Assembly (NCBI GenBank): GCA_948474755.1
Contig: CAOLHI010000415.1
Location: 589,379 to 653,378, forward strand
Direction: 5' to 3'
Source of the DNA: Ctenosaura bakeri
Taxonomy: Eukaryota; Chordata; Lepidosauria; Squamata; Iguanidae
DNA length: 64,000 nt
The position numbers and the translations under genes are program-made. The notes below the pieces were generated by a model. The model was given only the letters and a program-made list of their open reading frames with translations. It had not been told where the DNA came from and did not search any database. The number at the start of each line of letters is the position of its first letter. The first letter of the stretch is position 1. This document shows positions 57,760-64,000 of the stretch, piece after piece.

Positions 57760-58350
57760 GGTGATATGGAGAAGAAGTTTGGAAAATTATGTTTTGTATG
57801 ATAGTATGCGCCAGAATAGTTTTTGCAAGATACTGGAAATCTCATGAAATTCTTACGGAAGGAGAATGGGAAAAAGCTTTGTGGGATATGATGATAATGG
57901 ATAAAATAACTCTGTTTCTTAGTAATAAGAATTTAGCAGAATTTAATAAAATCTGGGAGCCGTTAATATCTTTCTTTAAAGAAAAGTGGAAAGATAGAAT
58001 AATTGCAGAAGGATTCTAGAATGATGTGTTAATGTGACAAGAAATCTAATGTATATAAACATATATATATGATTTAGCCTACTCTCAATATTGATTAGCG
58101 GATCAAAAAGATATAATCCAGATCCGGATATAAAACGATGAAACATCAACAAGACTAATCAAGTGGATTTTTTTTCTTTTCTTTTCTGTTGCTTATGTTG
58201 TTGTTATTATATGTTGTATAATGTTATTATAGTGTCTTATTTTTTGTAATAGGTTTGTTTTATGCTAAGTTCATGTATGTTTTAATGCTTGAAAATTTTA
58301 TTAAAAATAATATAAAATAATATAAAAAATAATATAAAAAAAGAAAAAAA
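57760..58350 (+). mobile_element. L1 LINE, 5'-truncated 3' end
   Basis: The frame reads CARIVFARYWKSHEILTE, GEWEKALWDMMIMDKITLFL and IWEPLISFFKEKWKDR, the C-terminal end of L1 ORF2, with a stop near 58017. The 3' UTR ends in an A-rich tail of AATATAAAA units. Confidence 0.87.
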
Positions 58351-58564
58351 GAAGGAAATTCATAAGTAGCATCTAGAGGGGATTTTCCTTCTAAAGGGTT
58401 AGTTGGTTGAGAACATTTAGTGATAGACAAGATACTAGATGCACGGAGAGAAATACAGCTGTGTCGGGCAGTAAGGCCAAGAAGAATAAGTGGTCAAGAA
58501 GAGATAGTAAGAGATAAGTTGAACAACCTTTTTCTGTTTGACAAAACTACTTATGAGAAACTAT

Positions 58565-59153
58565 GGGCATTTCCACAATATCTGTTAGAGTGCTATTACA
58601 GTCAGCCCTCCACATTTGTGGGTTTCACTTTTGCAGATTTGATTATTCACGGATTATTTGCTGTCACCTCTGCTGCCTTCCTGTGCTGTTCTTCATAGGG
58701 ACTGCAAGCCTCGTGAGACTGAGAAACTGCAAACGAGGCTTGTAGGTCCCTCTTAAAAATGGTGTGGGGCAGCCGTGGAGGTGACTGTAAGCCCCACTGG
58801 CCCCCCACTTCTGCTTTGTTAAGGAACCCTGATGCCTCAAAGGAATCCATGGTGGGTTGAATATGGCAATCGTACTTTTTTGTGTGTTAAACATGGTTTG
58901 GTAGGGCCTAGAGTTATTCAGGTTTTTTCCACTTTCATGGGGGTTCTGGGCCCCTAACCCTGGCAAATGTGGAGGGAGGACTGTATTCCATTTTCAACCT
59001 CCTGTGGACTTCTGGGGTTTATAGTTTATTGAGGCCAAAGAGCATTCTGACTGAGAATTCTAAATGCTCCTCTCCTAAACAGCAGATCCCAGGTTTCCAT
59101 GGGATATGGAAAGTGGAATAATAGTAGTATAACAGTGTAGGGTGAAAATGTTC
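58565..59153. mobile_element. GGCC-family MITE inside the RPS25 pseudogene
   Basis: The left end GGGCATTTCCACA follows TAT at 58562-58564. The right end GTGAAAATGTTC precedes TAT at 59154-59156. Removing it restores ACTATGTAAGGATGTGCC, which matches the ribosomal protein reading. It is split by a Tigger-like element. Confidence 0.9.
58599..58983. mobile_element. Tigger/pogo-like element inside the MITE
   Basis: Ends CAGTCAGCCCTCCACATTTG and CAAATGTGGAGGGAGGACTG with TA at 58597-58598 and 58984-58985. Removing it restores the MITE arm GTGCTATTATTCCA. 385 bp, no transposase. Confidence 0.9.
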
Positions 59154-59929
59154 TATGTAAGGATGTGCCAACTACAAGCTCATCACACCAGTTATGATCT
59201 CTGGAAGGCTGATTATTTGGGGCTCTCTGGCAAGAGCTGCACTTCAGGAGTTACTTAGCAAAGGTCTGAACAAACTCGGGTCTAAGCACAGAGCCCAAGT
59301 CATCTACATCTAAAACACCAAGAGAAGTGATGCACCAGCTGCTGGGAAGGATGCCCGAAAAGCTTCACAAATGGCTTTTAACTGTGAAAGCTCATGACAT
59401 TTCTTCAAGCCTTTGTAGACCCCTGAAAGGACCCCAGAGACCCCTGATACAAACCACAACAGCCACCATGTTTTACATATTCTCCCTTAATGATTTGTTT
59501 CAAAATAATCACATCAAGCGTATAAATGATCGGTAGCCACAGACACCATTGCACTAGAGATAACCCACAATAAGACTCCTTCCTTATGCTGAGTTTCATT
59601 TTGTTTCAATGAACAGAATTATTTCTAAATAAAACGGAGAGTCACACGCTCTAGAACTGTCGATTGAAGAAAATAATTGCGTGTGCATATGTGTGTATAT
59701 TGCATTTGTATTTGGCCTTTCCATCTCCTATGCAAGGTGAGCAAAATGTCTAAAATTAACAAACATGAAAACGTTAGAAAAATAATTTCGTAGTGCAGAG
59801 AGGAGCAGTGGATAAATGCATGTATGGAGAAAGAGACAGAATAAGTCAGAAGTTAGTCAGGTCACAGAGTACACTGGAATAAGAGAAAAGCTGCAAGAAG
59901 AGCTGTTATTAACTTCATTATGGAAAGGA

Positions 59930-60090
59930 CAAGAATGTTCTCCAGAGGAAGGGAGTTCCACAGCATGGATGCCATAATGGAGGAAGCCCTTATGTGTCCA
60001 GTTCTCCTACCAAATACACCTCAGATGGTGGAGGGACACAAACAGGGTCTCCTCTTTGAGAGGGTAGGTGAGATAATAGGAGAGGAGGCT
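59930..60090 (-). mobile_element. L2 LINE 3' fragment
   Basis: AGGAAGGGAGTTCCACAGC, GAGGAAGCCCTTATGTGTCC and CCAAATACACCTCAGATGG follow the L2 3' end seen at 34760-34877. Confidence 0.65.
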
Positions 60091-60563
60091 GGTTCCTGTT
60101 GGAAGTGAAGAAAGGAGTAACACTAAAGTGGGGGAAAAACAGAAGGAAAGACCATGTATTTCAAGTGCCCCGGTGTGTTCCCTCTTCATATCATCTGCTC
60201 AATTAGTGTCACACGTTTTCCAACTTAACCATTTCCTTGTACACCTTTTGTCTTTCCCCAGAGTGGTAAAAGACCTCATCTTTTCTTTGTCCCATATCCA
60301 AACTTCACGTTCACAAAACTTTCTCTACAATTAAGATGGTATTTTGTTGATGATTCCAAATGCCATATTCCATGCAAGTGAATTCTCCTGAGCTATCTTC
60401 TTGGACTTTAGAAGCAATATTATTTTGAACTGAGCTAAGAAAGCAGACTGGGAGCTAATGAAGGCGATACAGTAAAAGAACCACATGTTCCGAGCAAGTA
60501 GGTTTTGTGAAAACTTGGTGCTGTCACATATGGAGACCAGATAACTGTAAAATGACAACTCAC

Positions 60564-60661
60564 CCGCTTGGTGTAATCCATGGCCTTCAGAATGGAGAGG
60601 TTGAGCGTCTCCAGGGAAGCCAAGACATCTTCGTAATCCCCCATGTGGTCAGCAAAATAAT
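60564..60661 (-). CDS. NECAB2: NECAB2 internal exon (segment after the EF-hands)
   Basis: This 98-bp exon encodes part of N-terminal EF-hand calcium-binding protein 2, a neuronal Ca2+-binding adaptor reported to bind the adenosine A2A receptor and mGluR5. Read on the minus strand, an acceptor ending CCAG is followed by two bases finishing an Asp codon and then 32 codons, including [16 protein letters not shown] and ILKAMDYTK. It ends exactly after an Arg codon, before the donor GTGAGT. The segment lies just C-terminal to the EF-hand pair in the family. It differs from human NECAB2 as I remember it by only a few conservative changes, and the [16 protein letters not shown] stretch separates it from NECAB1. 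The 3' phase is 0 and matches the phase-0 start of the next exon 40.8 kb away. Confidence 0.92.
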
Positions 60662-61077
60662 CTGGATAGCAAGGATGTTACACGATTCAGGGAGGAGGAA
60701 AGTAGGAGAGAAGAATTAAGGAGATCATGTCAAAAGAATGTTTCAAATATGTCTGTACAATTTGATAAATTGCTATGAGTTGGTGTTCTGGTGGTAGACC
60801 ACAGCTTGCAAATGTCATATTTTTGGACTATAAAGTACAAAATCCCTTAACCAGTCGGGCTGGTTAAATAGATCCCCCCCCCAAAAAAAATCCAACCTCT
60901 GTATTCTAGCTTAGTAGGAAAATACTTTATGGTGAAAATATTGCATTCTAGTTTACTAGGGAGAAACAAGGAGAATCCTAAAGTGGAGGGAATCTTCTGG
61001 GCCAATTTCTAGAACCTTCTGCTCAATGCAAGCAATGTGGTGGTAGAGAACCCTCAACAGATGCCTTTCTAGCCCGT

Positions 61078-61278
61078 GGCCATTTCCGCCCTACACTGTT
61101 ATAGTGCTATTATCCCACTTTCAACCTCCTGTGGAATCCCAAGGTTTGTAGTTTACTGAGGCCAAAGAGTTCTCTGGTGAGAATTCTAAAGGCCTCTCCC
61201 TAAACTGCAAACCCCAGGATTCCATAGGATATTGAAAGTGGAATAATAGCACTATAACACTGTAGTAAGGAAATGGTC
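61078..61278. mobile_element. GGCC-family palindromic MITE
   Basis: Ends GGCCATTTCCGCCC / GGAAATGGTC with both arms and the GAGTTCTCTGGTGAGAATTC centre. The flanks do not match. Confidence 0.84.
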
Positions 61279-62305
61279 TTTAAGCTATACCTGGACTGAA
61301 GGACTCCTAGTAGAGGCTTGTCCTGTGGAAGGAATATGTAAGGACATATGCTCACCTCATATGCATGGATATCAGGCAGCAGTGTAGTGTGGCAATGGCT
61401 TTCATCTTATGATCAGCTCTAGCTTAGATGTTCTAAAGGAAGCTCAAATCTTGCCAAATTTCTTTGCACCCTAGAGAGAGGGTACACCCAGAGCACTCTT
61501 AACAGGAAGGCTCATTAACTGGCATGTCCTGTATGTTCACTGAATATGTAGAGGGGTATGGAAAGACATATATCCACTGGCCCCACTCCAAGCACAACTG
61601 CACTCAACAGATACACCCCCATATCTGTATTCAAGAGGGTAGGAAGAGAAAGCCTCCCTGTGCATAGACATTCCTCTATATGATTGGGAATTCTGCACAA
61701 TCTTCTCCCCCTCAAGTGCAGGGGCCTATGTGCTCACCCCTGTCCACCTCCTGTTCCAATATTCCATCAGATACATGCAGATCAAAAGGACAGAGCTGTG
61801 GGAATGTACCCAATGGATGTCATCTCTGTCCTTCTCCAGTATTTTCAATGACTATATCAAGTGTAGAGGCCTTGAATCAACCTGTTTCTCCCAAGAACAG
61901 TTGGAGACAGCTAAATAAATACATACATACATGCACACATACTGATTTCGTTAGCCATTCATGCTTTCCCTGTACGATCCTCATTAAAGCATCTGAAGTG
62001 TACTCCTTCCAGTTAAAGGGCTTTGAAAGAGTCCTGCACTACTATTTTTCACCATTATCTCTCTGGGTCAGCATTTGTAGGGTCTCAGGTGGTGTTTGTA
62101 TCATCACGCTGTCTATGGATGTTGTGCTTTGTAACGGTCTGAGGACTCGATGCAAATAAACTAAAACTGAAACGGATGACGCATCCTCAAAGGCAAGGCA
62201 CAGCTCTAAAAAGATATTCCTATCGATTTGTGCAAGTCTGGAGCAAGGCATTTTTCTGTGAAGGGAGGGGTTGGAGGGTGACCATAAGGCCAAAGTAAAA
62301 GTATT
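61279..62305. other. NECAB2 intron, nothing further recognised
   Basis: Searched on the minus strand for the NECAB2 EF-hand exons without success. A short CATA run lies near 61920. Confidence 0.45.
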
Positions 62306-62307
62306 TT

Positions 62308-62580
62308 CATAGAATCATAGAGTTGGTAGAGACCCCAGGGGCCATCCAGTCCAACCCCGTTCTGCCATGCAGGAACCACATCAAAACATTCCTGACAGAT
62401 GGCCATCCAGCCTCTGCTTAAAAACCTCCAAAGAAGGAGACTCCACCACAGTCCGAGGCAGCATCTTCCACTGCTGGACAGCCCTGACAGTCAAGAAGTT
62501 CTTCCTGACATGCAGGTGGAATCTCCTTTCCTGCAGCTTGAATCCATTGCTCCTTGTCCTGGTCTCTGGAGCAGCGGAAA
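62308..62580 (-). mobile_element. CR1 LINE 3' part
   Basis: TCATAGAATCATAGAGTTGG, GGGGCCATCCAGTCC, GGCCATCCAGCCTCTGC, ending at GGTCTCTGGAGCAGCGG. Confidence 0.9.
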
Positions 62581-63117
62581 ATTATTTTCAAGCAAGGAAA
62601 GTTTTAGAAGCTTCAGAGTTGCTAAGCTCTTACAGATAAGTAAGCATTTACTCTGGATCTCACGATGACTAACCGGTGCTTTCTAATCACCATCACCATT
62701 TGAAATGTAAAGAAAAGATCCAACATGAATTGTTTTCATTTGGTATTTGCTTAGCAATTTTTCATTATGGCTTAATAACTGCTATTTCATGATTGGCTAA
62801 CATATATTCCGAAGAGTCAAAAACTGGAGAGTACCCAAGAGAATTCACAAGAAAAGGCAGACACATGAGAAATGTGTCTCTAGCTCAACATATACCCAGC
62901 CTGCTCCTGTGGTTTGCTACCTGTTCTTACATGTTTTTGCTGGGTAGGTGTTCCAAAACTGCGATAAATAATACAGTTTTATGTTTGCTTCAGTGCCAGC
63001 TTGTTCACCCAGGATGCTGACATGTCCAGCATGTTGTTAAATAAAATCCAGTCTTCAATCCATTACAGATCCCACTCTTAAGGGGCAAATTTTCTGTCAA
63101 GAGCTGCCTGCATGTCA
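62581..63117. other. Intron segment without a recognised feature
   Basis: No exon or repeat was recognised. Confidence 0.45.
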
Positions 63118-63300
63118 AGGTTGCTGCATGCTTTCAAGTCATTTTTGACTTACGGCAATCCGAAGGCAATCCCATCACGGGGTTATGTGGGGCTGAGAGT
63201 GTGTGACATGCCCAAGACCACTCAATGAGTTTCCACAGCTGAGCAGGAAACTGAACTCTGATCTCCAAGGTTGTAGTCCAGGGTTTAAACCACTACTGGT
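63118..63300 (-). mobile_element. tRNA-derived SINE
   Basis: GCATGCTTTCAAGTCA, CTTACGGCAATCCGAAGG, GGGGCTGAGAGTGTGTGAC and the head TTGTAGTCCAGGGTTTAAAC. Confidence 0.83.
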
Positions 63301-64000
63301 TCCAAGGCAAAGGATATTTCACTACATTTAAGAAGTCAACCAGACTGACTGTTGAATCATATTTCAGCACTCACAATGGGTATCTCATATTCTTCCCATT
63401 GAATTTTATATGAAACCTTCAAATTTTGGAAGTGCAAATTTTGGAATTTCAAATTTTGGAATCAAAACCAATCTGAGTAAATTTTCCAGTTATTGGCCAG
63501 ATTACAAATTACTGGCCAGACAGGTGCAACTATTTCTGTAGTGCCTGTTATGCTTTGGAGATAGTATTCAGCACCTTGGACAACTCTTCAGAAGTTCCAG
63601 CAAAAACACAGCGTGGGTTCGTTGACTCACTGACACGGAAGCCATCCTTTGCCACAGAGAGGACTCTACCACAACATGCACGGTTGGGTGAAGACATTTT
63701 GCTGTTTGAGGAGGGTCATTTCATGACACACAGCAACCATTCCTCCAAAGCCAAGAAGCATAACAACCACAGCTGGCGATGTCTGCTTGGTGCAGGTGGT
63801 AAAAAAAAATATCCTCCAAACACCTCTTCCCAACCCTGACAATAAAAATACAATAGCCGTGAAGAAAATAACTAACAATTTGCTGGCCTTTGATGACACC
63901 CCAAATCTGCTTCCTCGGGCACCTGCCTAATGGTAGGGCTGGAGCTGATGATTTGAACCCCCATAATCCCTCCTTCTGGGGGTGTCAGCTCTGTAATAAG
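63301..64000. other. Intron segment without a recognised feature
   Basis: A local AAATTTTGGAA triplication lies near 63421-63462. No EF-hand exon was found before the window ends. Confidence 0.45.

Larger units (their letters stand above)
58455..59358 (+). pseudogene. RPS25: RPS25 processed pseudogene, split by two nested transposons
   Basis: An intronless copy of the 40S ribosomal protein S25 coding sequence. Before the insertion (58455-58564) it reads from an AKKNKWS-like segment through VRDKLNNLFLFDKTTYEKL, with a frameshift between the two. After the insertion (59154-59358) one frame gives KLIT-like remnants, then [33 protein letters not shown] and DAPAAGKDA. The stop codon position at 59356 is CGA, and there is an internal stop after VIYI. 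Frameshifts, stops and lack of introns show it is dead. The foreign DNA lies exactly inside the EKLC codon run. The 5' end is not resolved. Confidence 0.88.
7945..60661 (-). other. NECAB2: NECAB2 locus, internal part (four exons and three introns)
   Basis: Four minus-strand exons line up in order with the middle of NECAB2, and their splice phases are mutually compatible. The three introns are about 40.8 kb (60563 down to 19742), 8.7 kb (19604 down to 10913) and 2.8 kb (10793 down to 8025). The upstream EF-hand exons and downstream ABM-domain exons were searched for by eye and not found, so the gene should run past both window edges. No frameshift or stop was seen in any exon, so this reads as a functional gene. 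The match is to protein sequence recalled from memory, not a database search. Confidence 0.88.

Noticed and set aside
58420..58698. 92-codon plus-strand frame as a new gene
   Set aside because: Explained by the RPS25 pseudogene running into the inserted MITE and Tigger-like element.
61515..61715. Candidate upstream NECAB2 exon on the minus strand
   Set aside because: The translation lacks the EF-hand D-x-D/N-x-D-G loop pattern expected there.

Overview
This window looks like vertebrate nuclear DNA from a squamate reptile, most likely a lizard. The evidence is split exons with GT-AG borders, introns of tens of kilobases, and many repeats typical of squamates: CR1 and L2 LINEs, L1 tails, a Sauria-type SINE with an AAT tail, a second tRNA-derived SINE family, Tigger-like and hAT-like DNA elements, solo LTRs and long microsatellites. 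There is nothing prokaryotic here: no operons, ribosome binding sites or CRISPR array.

The one host gene I can recognise is NECAB2 (N-terminal EF-hand calcium-binding protein 2), on the minus strand. Four internal coding exons are visible, in transcript order at 60564-60661, 19605-19741, 10794-10912 and 7945-8024. Their splice phases fit end to end (0/0, 2/2, 1/1), and the joined reading follows NECAB2 from just after the EF-hands into the coiled coil. The first of the three introns is about 40.8 kb. The EF-hand exons should lie beyond the right edge of the window and the C-terminal ABM-domain exons beyond the left edge. Almost everything else lies in NECAB2 introns.

Layout. 1-1.75 kb: ten tandem copies of a ~118-bp CCAAT-box unit leading into LTR-like DNA. 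2-9 kb: palindromic MITEs, a CR1, SINEs and exon 7945-8024. 9-13.5 kb: two CpG-rich MITEs, exon 10794-10912, and a CR1 inside a MITE. 13.5-21.2 kb: an L2 fragment, microsatellites, exon 19605-19741 and solo LTRs. 21-34 kb: an unnamed dispersed repeat and CR1 copies. 34.6-36.5 kb: an L2 copy split twice by CR1. 37-44 kb: MITEs, an LTR, L1, SINEs. 44-57 kb: repeat-poor sequence with a 101-bp triplication and a 5S rRNA-derived fragment. 57.7-59.4 kb: an L1 tail, then an RPS25 processed pseudogene split by a MITE that is itself split by a Tigger-like element. 60.6 kb: the first visible NECAB2 exon. 61-64 kb: a MITE, CR1 and SINE.

The most informative signals are the nested insertions, because they allow the empty target sites to be read directly. 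One palindromic element family beginning GGCCATTTC has about 14 copies in 64 kb, and seven of these have matching 3-bp flanks. I found no complete novel multi-gene system. The unexplained material is a set of unnamed repeat families and two unrecognised intronic reading frames with splice-like borders.
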